Shown: positions 1-5,142 of the stretch, one piece after another
Position numbering within the stretch: the first letter of the stretch is position 1
Layout: the number at the start of each line of letters is the position of its first letter
Source of the DNA: an uncultured Eubacteriales bacterium
GTDB lineage: Bacteria; Bacillota; Clostridia; Oscillospirales; Oscillospiraceae
Direction of reading: 5' to 3'
DNA: 5,142 nucleotides
Assembly (NCBI GenBank): GCA_949744025.1
Contig: CATJWA010000319.1
Location: forward strand, 1-5,142
Notes under the pieces: model-generated
Told to the model about the DNA's origin: nothing
What the model saw: the letters and a program-made list of their open reading frames with translations, nothing else
Database searches by the model: none
Position numbers and translations under genes: made by a program

Positions 1-1115
1 AGGTCGCAGGCCGCGACAGGCGCGCCGGCGAGCTGGCTGACGCCCTCAATAACCGCGGTTTTGCCGTCCACATGTATCTCGGCGCCCATTTTCCGCAGCT
101 CGTTTACGTATTTGTAGCGGTTATCCCAGACGCCCTCGGTCACCACGCTGGTACCTTCGGCCAGGCACAGCACTGTGCTCACCTGGGGCTGCATATCGGT
201 CGGGAAGCCGGGATAAGGCAGGGTTTTTATATTTGTGCGGCGCAGCGCGCCCAGGCGCTTTACGCGCACGAAGTCGTCCCCCTCCTCAATCTCGACGCCC
301 ATTTCGCGCAGCTTTGCGGAAATGCAGTCAAGATGCTTGGGGATGACGTTGTTTACCGTTATATCTCCGCCGGCTCCGGCCACGGCGGCCATGTAGGTGC
401 CGGCCTCTATCTGGTCCGGAATCAGGCTGTAGCAGCCGCCGCGCAGGCGGTCCACGCCGCGGACCTTGATAACGTCCGTGCCGGCGCCGCGGATGTCCGC
501 GCCCATGGAGTTGAGGAAGTTGGCAAGATCGACAATATGCGGCTCGCGGGCGACGTTTTCAATCACGGTCATGCCCTTTGCCATTGTCGCGGCTATCATT
601 ATATTTATCGTCGCGCCGACAGACACCTTGTCAAGGTAAATCCTTGCGCCGCGGAGCCGGCCGCCGGAGGCCTGCGCGCGGATGAAGCCGCCGCTGATAT
701 TCATCTCCGCGCCGAGGGCCTTCATGCCCTTGACATGCTGGTCTATGGGGCGCACTCCGAAGTTGCAGCCGCCGGGCATGGTGGTTTTTGCCTCGCCGAA
801 GCGGCCGAGCATGGAGCCTATTAGATAGTACGACGCGCGAATCTGGCGCGTGAGCGTATATATGCTCTCGGACATGTGGACCTGCGAGCAGTCGATATCG
901 AGTGTGTTTTTATTTACCAGGCGTATCCTCGCGCCCATATATTCAAGCATTTCCAGTAGCTTGCGCGTGTCGCTTATCTGAGGGATATTCTCTATGCGGC
1001 ACACTCCGTCAACCATAAGCGCGGCAGGAATGATTGCGACCGCCGCGTTTTTCGCGCCGGAAATTTCAACCTCGCCAAACAGCTGTCTGCCGCCCTTAAT
1101 GACATATTTATCCAA
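1..1115 (-). CDS. murA: UDP-N-acetylglucosamine 1-carboxyvinyltransferase MurA (3' end cut off by window)
   Basis: MurA transfers enolpyruvate from PEP to UDP-GlcNAc in the cytoplasm, the first committed step of peptidoglycan synthesis. The frame is open for 371 codons from 1115 to the window edge and begins (M)DKYVIKGGRQLFGEVEISG. Visible motifs are GAKNAA with Lys22-Asn23, RASYYLIG with Arg93, the PGGCNFGVRP loop with the PEP-reactive Cys117 (codon 765-767) and Arg122, and GFPTDMQPQ with Asp307 (codon 195-197). These match E. coli K22/N23, R91, C115, R120 and D305. About 50 C-terminal residues are missing, assuming the usual length near 420; the frame stops at ...GAPVAACD, just before the DLRA-type segment. 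The start is TTG: no ATG or GTG lies in frame between it and an upstream TAA, and AAGGA sits 10 nt before it. Cys at 117 suggests a fosfomycin-sensitive type (family knowledge). The gene follows the wal operon but probably also has its own promoter. Whether it is a MurA or MurZ paralogue cannot be told here. Confidence 0.96.
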   Translation of the reverse strand, partial: MDKYVIKGGRQLFGEVEISGAKNAAVAIIPAALMVDGVCRIENIPQISDTRKLLEMLEYMGARIRLVNKNTLDIDCSQVHMSESIYTLTRQIRASYYLIGSMLGRFGEAKTTMPGGCNFGVRPIDQHVKGMKALGAEMNISGGFIRAQASGGRLRGARIYLDKVSVGATINIMIAATMAKGMTVIENVAREPHIVDLANFLNSMGADIRGAGTDVIKVRGVDRLRGGCYSLIPDQIEAGTYMAAVAGAGGDITVNNVIPKHLDCISAKLREMGVEIEEGDDFVRVKRLGALRRTNIKTLPYPGFPTDMQPQVSTVLCLAEGTSVVTEGVWDNRYKYVNELRKMGAEIHVDGKTAVIEGVSQLAGAPVAACD

Positions 1116-1125
1116 AATAACACCG

Positions 1126-1130
1126 TCCTT
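1126..1130 (-). promoter_or_regulatory. murA ribosome-binding site
   Basis: AAGGA lies 10 nt before the TTG at 1115 and supports that non-ATG start. The gene therefore begins (M)DKYVIKGG, the usual MurA N-terminus. Confidence 0.7.
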
Positions 1131-1144
1131 GCAGGATTGGCCAT

Positions 1145-1190
1145 GGGTCGCGGACGCAGGTTGAGGAAAGCAGCCATGCCGCCGGCGTCC
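1145..1190 (-). other. GC-rich structured murA leader segment
   Basis: This short GC-rich block sits between the AT-rich promoter region and the murA ribosome site. On the minus strand GGACGC (1190-1185) can pair with GCGTCC (1157-1152) around a 27-nt loop. The inner CGTCC is also complementary to GGACG at 1128-1124, which overlaps the murA ribosome site, so the two pairings exclude each other. Both stems are short and the regulatory meaning is speculative. No known riboswitch or T-box was recognised. Confidence 0.25.
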
Positions 1191-1194
1191 TTAA

Positions 1195-1223
1195 TATATA
1201 GCATAACCAAAATCAAATGAAAA
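1195..1223 (-). promoter_or_regulatory. Predicted sigma-A-type promoter for murA (proximal)
   Basis: On the minus strand a -35-like TTTTCA (1223-1218) is separated by 17 nt from a -10-like TATATA (1200-1195), preceded by an extended -10 TGC. Matches to TTGACA and TATAAT are 4/6 and 5/6. Transcription would begin near 1188 and give a leader of about 70 nt. This is the better of two candidates, but AT-rich sequence yields chance matches. Confidence 0.45.
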
Positions 1224-1229
1224 CCATTA

Positions 1230-1254
1230 TATATTCTGTCTTTTACAGAACATA
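1230..1254. repeat. 10-bp inverted repeat upstream of murA
   Basis: TATATTCTGT (1230-1239) and ACAGAACATA (1245-1254) form a dyad around the 5-nt spacer CTTTT. The inner six base pairs (TTCTGT/ACAGAA) are perfect, and the full arm has one G-T wobble. It lies directly upstream of the proximal promoter -35 box, and inside the leader of any transcript from the distal promoter. It could be an operator or an RNA hairpin; no regulator is identified. Confidence 0.5.
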
Positions 1255-1294
1255 AAATTCCCATTTTTTAAGATATTTTTTTAGAATTATTTAG

Positions 1295-1323
1295 ATATTA
1301 GCACACTTTGAACGCAAATGCAA
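1295..1323 (-). promoter_or_regulatory. Predicted sigma-A-type promoter for murA (distal)
   Basis: On the minus strand TTGCAT (1323-1318) is followed 17 nt later by TAATAT (1300-1295), which is preceded by an extended -10 TGC. Matches are 3/6 and 4/6. It lies immediately after the terminator-like hairpin that follows yycI. Use of this site would give a leader of about 170 nt that includes the 1230-1254 dyad. Confidence 0.3.
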
Positions 1324-1326
1324 CTT

Positions 1327-1350
1327 AAAAAACAGCCGCGGCGTTTTTTT
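1327..1350 (-). terminator. Possible intrinsic terminator after yycI
   Basis: Three nt after the yycI stop the minus strand reads an A7 run, a short GC core (CGCCGCGGCTG) and a T6 run. The GC core can fold with a CGCG loop and one bulged A, and the A and T runs extend the stem. The layout suits a weak, possibly bidirectional rho-independent terminator separating the wal operon from murA. The GC stem is short, so read-through into murA is plausible. Confidence 0.45.
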
Positions 1351-1353
1351 AGC

Positions 1354-2181
1354 TTATCTCACCGTTTCCACGCGGCCCGTAACGGCATTTATATACACAT
1401 CCCCAGTATCGGTGGCGAAATGCCACACCGGATTGAGCGTGCCCTCTCCGGACACGGCGACGGAGAACACATAGCCCGCCTCGAGGCCGTTCACGCTGCT
1501 GCGCACAAAGCCCTGCTCGCCCACCACCTCGACAAAGCGCATCATAACGCTCAGCTCATCCATCACCCCTTCCCTGCTTTCCTGCACGCTCAAGTCAAAA
1601 ATGCGCGTGCCGGAAATCATAATAAGATAATCCTCGTTGAAGGTAAAGCTCATCTGGGCGTTGTACACCCTGCAGCCCTGCCAGGTACAGTCAAGCTCCA
1701 CCGTGCCGCCGCTGCTGCCCACGCTTGCGCGCGCGCTGTCCCCGTCCGGCTCCAGGCCAAGCTTTTCCATCAGCCTCACCGCCGTTTTTTCCGCGTCTCG
1801 CCCCGTGTCGAAAGCGTCCGTATTAAACAGGATGTCGCACTCGCCTGTGCCGCGTACCGAGGCCTGTCCCTTATCCGAGCTGTAAAACCATATATTGCCT
1901 CCGAGGTCGTCGCAGCTCACCTCTCCCAGCAGGCGCTCAAGCCACACGCGCTCTGAGTCCATCTCACGCCTCACGCTGTACACCGCGGGAGTTTCTATCT
2001 CGCCGCTTACGTCCTCCGACACGCTTATTCCAACCTTCTCCATTGCCGCGACAGCCGCTTCCCAGGCCGTCGCTCTGACGCTGCGGGCCTGAGAACGGTC
2101 CGACAGCAGCGCCGCGCACAGGAAAATGTTCACCGACAGCAGTATCAGGATTATTATATTCTTTATTTTAGATGTATCCAT
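1354..2181 (-). CDS. yycI: WalK-regulating membrane protein YycI (WalI)
   Basis: This 275-residue protein begins MDTSKIKNIIILILLSVNIF, the usual YycI N-terminus: a short cytoplasmic Lys-containing stretch and one membrane helix (about residues 8-27). The rest should be extracytoplasmic. The C-terminus (about 248-270) has PVWHF, then TGDVYINAVTG, like the end of YycI and PepSY-type domains. In Bacillus, YycI and YycH bind WalK through their membrane helices and restrain it, whereas in Staphylococcus they activate it; which applies here is unknown. The ATG overlaps the yycH stop by one nt (TGATG), so translation is probably coupled. An ATG 15 nt earlier is in frame, but the chosen start fits the family better. 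Five Cys are present (22, 90, 115, 165, 170). The identification rests on the N-terminus, size, topology and position. Confidence 0.87.
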   Translation of the reverse strand: MDTSKIKNIIILILLSVNIFLCAALLSDRSQARSVRATAWEAAVAAMEKVGISVSEDVSGEIETPAVYSVRREMDSERVWLERLLGEVSCDDLGGNIWFYSSDKGQASVRGTGECDILFNTDAFDTGRDAEKTAVRLMEKLGLEPDGDSARASVGSSGGTVELDCTWQGCRVYNAQMSFTFNEDYLIMISGTRIFDLSVQESREGVMDELSVMMRFVEVVGEQGFVRSSVNGLEAGYVFSVAVSGEGTLNPVWHFATDTGDVYINAVTGRVETVR

Positions 2182-3443
2182 CAGTCCGTCACCCACACGC
2201 AGGAGGCCGAGTTTCCGCCGTCCATGTACACCAGCGATATCCTTCCGCCGCCGCGGGAGGAGGCCGCTATCGCGGCGGCCTGCGCCATAGGAAGCAGGGG
2301 ATGCATCTCCTGCGTGAGCGTATAGCGGCGCGGCACGAGCTCAAGCTTTACCGCCTCGCCGCCGCTGACCGTCACCAGGGCCGCGGCGCGGCGCTCCGGA
2401 AGCTCGACGACAACGCCGTTTATTATATACTCAAACCGCACCGCATACGCTCCGCTCCCGTCCACGCTTACGCCGGCGAAGCAGAGCTGCGCGTCGCCGC
2501 AGCACGCGCCAAGCACGCGCTGAACAAGAGCCGAGGCAAAGGTCACCGCCTCGCTCAGTCCGGTTTCCCCGTTCTCCCGCGCGGCGCCCTTGAAGCTTAT
2601 TCTTCCGTCCGCGCCGGAGCGAAGGATTTTACCGCTTTCTACAAAAACCCTTGTTCCGTCCGCCTCCGTATACGGCCTTATGACGTAGCTGTTCATGTCC
2701 AGCTCCGCCATGAGCGCCTCCATGTCCACCGAAGCGGACGCGTTCTCCGACAGCACGGAGCGCATCTCGGCGTTCGTATTGATTATAACGGTGTTCGGGT
2801 CCACTCCGGAGAATTTATCGTTTGTAAAAGCGAAAAAAGCGCTGTTGGCGCTGTAGCTCTCTGTTCTGGTCAGCACCGCCGAGGCGCTCACACCGGTGGA
2901 GAAGCTGTAAAACAGGCCGTCCGCCGCGCTCTCAAGGCACAGCTCCACGCCGTTGTCCGTACAGTTGAGCAGCAGGGCGCGGGCGGAAAACTCACCCGCC
3001 TCGCCCGCGTTGCTGCCAAGCATTGCCGAGAGCAGAGCCAGAGGCTGGTCACAGTAAAAGTCAAAGTAAACTCCGGCGCCAAGCAGCCTCTGCTGCCACT
3101 GGGCGCGCGTTATTTCGCGCACCGACGCGGCCGAGCCCAGCGCCTCGGCCAATGGCGCGGCAAAGCTCTCAAACGCCGGGGTAAGCTGTTCGCTGTCGTA
3201 ATAAACGGCGCAGTGATTTCCCTCCGCGGCGCTGATTACCATGCCAAGCGGGCATACGGCCATGCTCCCCTGCGCCGAGTCCGGCGAGCCCTGACTTATC
3301 CGGCCGTTGGGCGCGGTCTCCTGCGCTGCGCGCGCCGGCGGCAGGGCGATATAGCCAGAGGCGTTGAGCAGCAGTGCCGCGCTTATCAGAAGCGCAGCTA
3401 TCAGCGCGGTTTTACCGCGCTCTATAAGCTTTTTCCTACTCAT
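2181..3443 (-). CDS. yycH: WalK-regulating membrane protein YycH (WalH)
   Basis: This 420-residue protein has a basic N-terminus (MSRKKLIERGK), one membrane helix (about 13-33) and a large predicted extracytoplasmic domain. That is the topology of YycH, which forms a complex with YycI and WalK and tunes kinase activity. A stretch near 264-288 (RVFVESGKILRSGADGRISF) resembles the central part of clostridial YycH proteins as I recall them. The start overlaps the walK stop by 8 nt (ATGAGTAG) and has a strong GGAGG site nine nt upstream. A longer frame upstream would lie inside walK and is rejected. Sequence conservation in this family is low, so the name rests mainly on position between walK and yycI. 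The domain carries nine Cys (64, 78, 131, 161, 169, 314, 315, 321, 415), notable for a protein outside the membrane. Confidence 0.83.
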   Translation of the reverse strand: MSRKKLIERGKTALIAALLISAALLLNASGYIALPPARAAQETAPNGRISQGSPDSAQGSMAVCPLGMVISAAEGNHCAVYYDSEQLTPAFESFAAPLAEALGSAASVREITRAQWQQRLLGAGVYFDFYCDQPLALLSAMLGSNAGEAGEFSARALLLNCTDNGVELCLESAADGLFYSFSTGVSASAVLTRTESYSANSAFFAFTNDKFSGVDPNTVIINTNAEMRSVLSENASASVDMEALMAELDMNSYVIRPYTEADGTRVFVESGKILRSGADGRISFKGAARENGETGLSEAVTFASALVQRVLGACCGDAQLCFAGVSVDGSGAYAVRFEYIINGVVVELPERRAAALVTVSGGEAVKLELVPRRYTLTQEMHPLLPMAQAAAIAASSRGGGRISLVYMDGGNSASCVWVTD

Positions 3444-4881
3444 TGCTCGGCCCCTCCACAGGCAGGATAAGCGTGATGGCCGTGCCGCGGCCCTTCCGGC
3501 TGTGCGTCTCAAAGCGTCCGTTATGGCGCTCGGCTATCTCATAGGCAATCGACAGGCCGAGTCCCGTGCCGCCTGACTCGCGGCTGCGGGCCTTGTCAAC
3601 GCGGTAAAACCGCTCGAAGATGTGCTCGAGGTCCTCCTCGGGTATGCCGATGCCGTTGTCGCGCACGGTGCACCACACCTCGTCGCCGTCCTGCCCGGCG
3701 GTCATGCGTATGCGTCCGCCGTCGTGCGTGTATTTTATCGCGTTGGAAACCATATTTATGAGCACCTGCTCAATTCTGGTCCTGTCGCCGCGTATATCGC
3801 ATATCTGGCTCTTAAATTCGAGGGAGAACTCATGGTGGCGGCGCTGGGCCTCCAAAAGCTGGGCGCTGTACACGTCCTTTACCGACTTTTCAAAGGAAAA
3901 GCTTTCAAACGTAAAGTCGATGCTGCCCGCGTCAAAGCGCGAGAGCGTCAGCAGGTCCTGCACTATCTTCGCCATGCGGTCGGACTCGTTGACAATGACT
4001 CCCAAAAACTGCTGCTGGGTCTCCTCGTCCACCATGCCGCGGGAATCGGCAAGCGTTTCGGCGTAGCTTCGTATGCTCGTTATCGGCGTGCGCAGCTCAT
4101 GCGAGACATTGGCGACAAAGTTGCGGCGCATCTGCTCGGACTTTTTGAGCGTGTCGATATTGCTCTCAAGCTGGCCGGCCATATTGTTGAAGGTGCGGGT
4201 AAGTATGCCTATCTCGTCGCCGGCGGGGTTGTCCACCTTTGCGGAGAAGTCGCCGGCCGCCACCTTTTCCGAGGCGCGGGTCAGATTGCGTATCGGTGTG
4301 ACAAGAGTCTTGGCCAGCAGCAGGCTGAGGATAACGGATATGACCAGTCCCACGACAATCGCGTCCACAATTATCTCAAAAAGGCGGTCGTTGAGGCTGC
4401 GCACGTCCTCCTTGCTGTCGATGATGTAGACGATGTAGCTGCCGGTCTCGCCCGAAACCGGCAGGGCCACGTCCATGTAATCGGCTCCCGCGTCGCTGGC
4501 GTAGCCCTCGTGCCCGCCTATGGCGGTGAGTATGTTCGGCGTTATGGCGAGCGTTTCGCCGCCGGCGCGCTCCGAGCCGGCGAGGCGGCTGCCCGTGGAG
4601 CTGAGGATGTAATAGCTGCGCTTGCCGGAATTTACGCCCAGCTCGCCGGAGTAGGCGCGCAGTATCTGCGCCATGAGCTCAGGCGCGTCCTCTCCGTCCG
4701 CCGCCGAACGCAGGTCGTCCACCAGCTCCACATTTGAAAACACCGCGCGCATCTGCTCGTAAAACTCGCTGAGATAGAAGTTCCTCACGCCGCGCATGAG
4801 AAACGCGCCCACCACGGCCATGATGGACAGTATAAGCACCAGCATTATTATCACAAGCTTTGTGTATAAGCTTTTGTTCAT
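3436..4881 (-). CDS. walK: Sensor histidine kinase WalK (YycG), short form without cytoplasmic PAS
   Basis: WalK senses wall state at the membrane, autophosphorylates and passes the phosphate to WalR. The 481 residues show TM1 (about 9-29), an extracytoplasmic sensor of about 135 residues (31-166), TM2 (about 168-190), HAMP (about 191-243) and a HisKA domain with FVANVSHELRTP, phospho-His261. The ATPase domain has the N box (NMVSNAIKYT, Asn380), G1 (DNGIGIP, 408-414), F box (FERFYRVD, 422-429) and G2 (GGTGLGLSI, 437-445). All catalytic motifs are intact. Bacillus WalK is near 610 residues and has a cytoplasmic PAS between HAMP and HisKA; here HAMP runs straight into HisKA. The ATG at 4881 follows a good GGAGG site; an in-frame extension to 5064 would translate the hairpin region and is rejected. 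PhoR- or ResE-like kinases look similar, but YycH and YycI downstream favour WalK. Confidence 0.93.
   Translation of the reverse strand: MNKSLYTKLVIIMLVLILSIMAVVGAFLMRGVRNFYLSEFYEQMRAVFSNVELVDDLRSAADGEDAPELMAQILRAYSGELGVNSGKRSYYILSSTGSRLAGSERAGGETLAITPNILTAIGGHEGYASDAGADYMDVALPVSGETGSYIVYIIDSKEDVRSLNDRLFEIIVDAIVVGLVISVILSLLLAKTLVTPIRNLTRASEKVAAGDFSAKVDNPAGDEIGILTRTFNNMAGQLESNIDTLKKSEQMRRNFVANVSHELRTPITSIRSYAETLADSRGMVDEETQQQFLGVIVNESDRMAKIVQDLLTLSRFDAGSIDFTFESFSFEKSVKDVYSAQLLEAQRRHHEFSLEFKSQICDIRGDRTRIEQVLINMVSNAIKYTHDGGRIRMTAGQDGDEVWCTVRDNGIGIPEEDLEHIFERFYRVDKARSRESGGTGLGLSIAYEIAERHNGRFETHSRKGRGTAITLILPVEGPSNE
3453..3457 (-). promoter_or_regulatory. yycH ribosome-binding site inside walK
   Basis: GGAGG lies 9 nt before the ATG at 3443, within the last codons of walK. 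It fixes the yycH start and shows that the gene can recruit ribosomes itself as well as by coupling through the 8-nt overlap. Confidence 0.75.
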
Positions 4882-4889
4882 AGAATAAT

Positions 4890-4894
4890 CCTCC
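4890..4894 (-). promoter_or_regulatory. walK ribosome-binding site
   Basis: GGAGG, 8 nt before the ATG at 4881, decides the walK start over upstream in-frame codons. It sits directly next to the foot of the 4895-4911 hairpin, so folding could affect its accessibility. Confidence 0.8.
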
Positions 4895-4911
4895 CGAGGC
4901 CCTCGGCCTCG
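4895..4911. repeat. Hairpin F: 7-bp GC stem beside the walK ribosome site
   Basis: CGAGGCC, a CTC triloop and GGCCTCG form a perfect 7-bp stem. It ends one base before the walK GGAGG. There is no T run on its walK side, so it is not an intrinsic terminator. Confidence 0.7.
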
Positions 4912-4915
4912 CAGA

Positions 4916-4939
4916 GTTCGCGGCGCGCACGCCGCGAAT
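4916..4939. repeat. Hairpin E: GC-rich 9-10 bp stem
   Basis: CGCGGCG (4919-4925) pairs perfectly with CGCCGCG (4930-4936) around the loop CGCA. The flanking TT/AA adds two pairs and a G-T wobble adds one more. It is the second of the short GC hairpins in the walR-walK gap. Confidence 0.7.
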
Positions 4940-4950
4940 AAATTCAAATC

Positions 4951-4983
4951 GTTTTTTGTCAGGACATGTGCCTGACAAAAAAC
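4951..4983. repeat. Hairpin D: perfect 13-bp stem, 7-nt loop
   Basis: GTTTTTTGTCAGG (4951-4963) and CCTGACAAAAAAC (4971-4983) are exact reverse complements around ACATGTG. On either strand the T6 run is in the 5' arm and the A6 run in the 3' arm. That is the reverse of an intrinsic terminator, which needs T residues after the stem. Confidence 0.9.
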
Positions 4984-4986
4984 ACT

Positions 4987-5002
4987 CTGCGCGCAGCGCG
5001 CG
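4987..5002. repeat. Weak GC palindrome C in the walR-walK gap
   Basis: GCGCGC, A, then GCGCGC (4989-5001) can form only a 4-bp stem with a 5-nt loop, and the first ten bases (CTGCGCGCAG) are self-complementary. It lies between hairpins D and B and may be the remains of a further hairpin unit. Confidence 0.35.
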
Positions 5003-5006
5003 TCGT

Positions 5007-5034
5007 CATTTTTTGCCGCAAGCGGCAAAAAATG
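5007..5034. repeat. Hairpin B: perfect 12-bp stem, 4-nt loop
   Basis: CATTTTTTGCCG (5007-5018) and CGGCAAAAAATG (5023-5034) are exact reverse complements around CAAG. As in hairpin D, a T6 run lies near the foot of the 5' arm and an A6 run near the foot of the 3' arm. The shared pattern TTTTTTGYC...GRCAAAAAA suggests one repeat family. Confidence 0.9.
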
Positions 5035-5060
5035 TAAGGCGCGAAGCGGAGCGATTCCCC

Positions 5061-5091
5061 TCAAATCAGTGACCTTCGGTCACTGATTTGA
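5061..5091. repeat. Hairpin A: perfect 14-bp stem overlapping the walR stop
   Basis: TCAAATCAGTGACC (5061-5074) and GGTCACTGATTTGA (5078-5091) are exact reverse complements around TTC. On the minus strand the 5' arm encodes the last WalR residues, Ser-Asn-Gln, and the TGA stop. No T run follows it in the walR direction, where the sequence is GGGGAATCGC. Confidence 0.9.
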
Positions 5092-5142
5092 CTCAAAATA
5101 ATATCCCACGCCGCGCTTGGTTATTACGTAGGCGGGCTCGGC
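5080..5142 (-). CDS. walR: Response regulator WalR (YycF), C-terminal 20 codons only
   Basis: The frame entering from the window edge reads AEPAYVITKRGVGYYFESNQ and stops at TGA (5082-5080). The TKRGVGYYF segment is the C-terminal hairpin (wing) of an OmpR/PhoB-type DNA-binding domain. WalR is the essential response regulator phosphorylated by WalK; in Firmicutes it controls autolysin and other wall genes. Only the end of the domain is visible, so the name comes from its position before walK, yycH and yycI. The last three residues and the stop codon lie in the arm of a 14-bp palindrome. Confidence 0.83.
   Translation of the reverse strand, partial: AEPAYVITKRGVGYYFESNQ

Noticed and set aside
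72..824. 250-codon plus-strand open frame
   Set aside because: It lies antisense to murA, whose frame carries all catalytic motifs. Its Ala/His-rich translation is typical of the opposite strand of a high-GC gene.
1230..1254. WalR-binding box upstream of murA
   Set aside because: Only one TGTWAH half-site (TGTAAA) is present. No second half-site lies at the required 5-nt spacing.
992..1264. 90-codon minus-strand frame across the murA leader and start
   Set aside because: It overlaps murA out of frame, has no convincing ribosome site, and its second half is a shifted reading of the conserved MurA N-terminus.
1318..1956. 212-codon plus-strand open frame
   Set aside because: It is antisense to yycI and begins inside the terminator-like sequence. 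The translation looks like a high-GC shadow.
2172..3470. 432-codon plus-strand open frame
   Set aside because: It is antisense to yycH, rich in Arg, His and Ala, and has no recognisable domain. The minus-strand frame has a ribosome site, a membrane segment and operon overlaps.
3622..4737. 371-codon plus-strand open frame
   Set aside because: It is antisense to walK, which has every histidine kinase motif in order.
4951..5034. Hairpins B and D as intrinsic terminators
   Set aside because: No T run follows the stem on either strand; the T runs are in the 5' arms.
4882..5064. 61-codon N-terminal extension of walK
   Set aside because: It is in frame but would translate the hairpin region. The ATG at 4881 has a strong GGAGG site and begins a normal kinase N-terminus.
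4895..5091. CRISPR array
   Set aside because: The palindromes differ in sequence and length and no identical repeats are separated by regular spacers.

Overview
The window carries most of a WalRK (YycFG) cell-wall two-component operon, followed by the peptidoglycan gene murA, all on the minus strand and so read from position 5142 towards position 1. The order of transcription is walR (last 20 codons only), walK, yycH, yycI, murA (lacking roughly its last 50 codons). A WalR/WalK pair followed by YycH- and YycI-type proteins is a Firmicutes arrangement. High GC in the coding regions, AT-rich gaps, GGAGG-type ribosome sites and a short PAS-less WalK point to a high-GC member of the Clostridia, perhaps Oscillospiraceae-like. 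That placement is inference, and no rRNA or other marker in the window settles it.

Region by region. Positions 5142-5080 encode the end of the WalR winged-helix domain. Positions 5091-4895 hold an unusual run of inverted repeats: three long or moderately long perfect hairpins (14, 13 and 12 bp) and two shorter GC hairpins, plus a weak GC palindrome. It starts inside the last codons of walR and ends beside the walK ribosome-binding site. Positions 4881-1354 are walK, yycH and yycI, packed with 8-nt and 1-nt overlaps. Positions 1353-1116 form a mostly AT-rich gap with a possible terminator, two promoter-like sequences, a 10-bp dyad and a GC-rich leader. Positions 1115-1 are murA, starting at TTG, with its catalytic Lys/Asn, Cys and Asp motifs intact.

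How the genes fit together. WalK is a membrane histidine kinase that senses cell-wall state and phosphorylates WalR, which in Firmicutes controls autolysins and other wall-metabolism genes. YycH and YycI are single-pass membrane proteins with large extracytoplasmic domains that tune WalK. MurA catalyses the first committed step of peptidoglycan precursor synthesis, so its place after the operon links wall sensing to wall supply.

No mobile element, tRNA, rRNA or CRISPR array was seen. The most unusual feature is the hairpin run between walR and walK.
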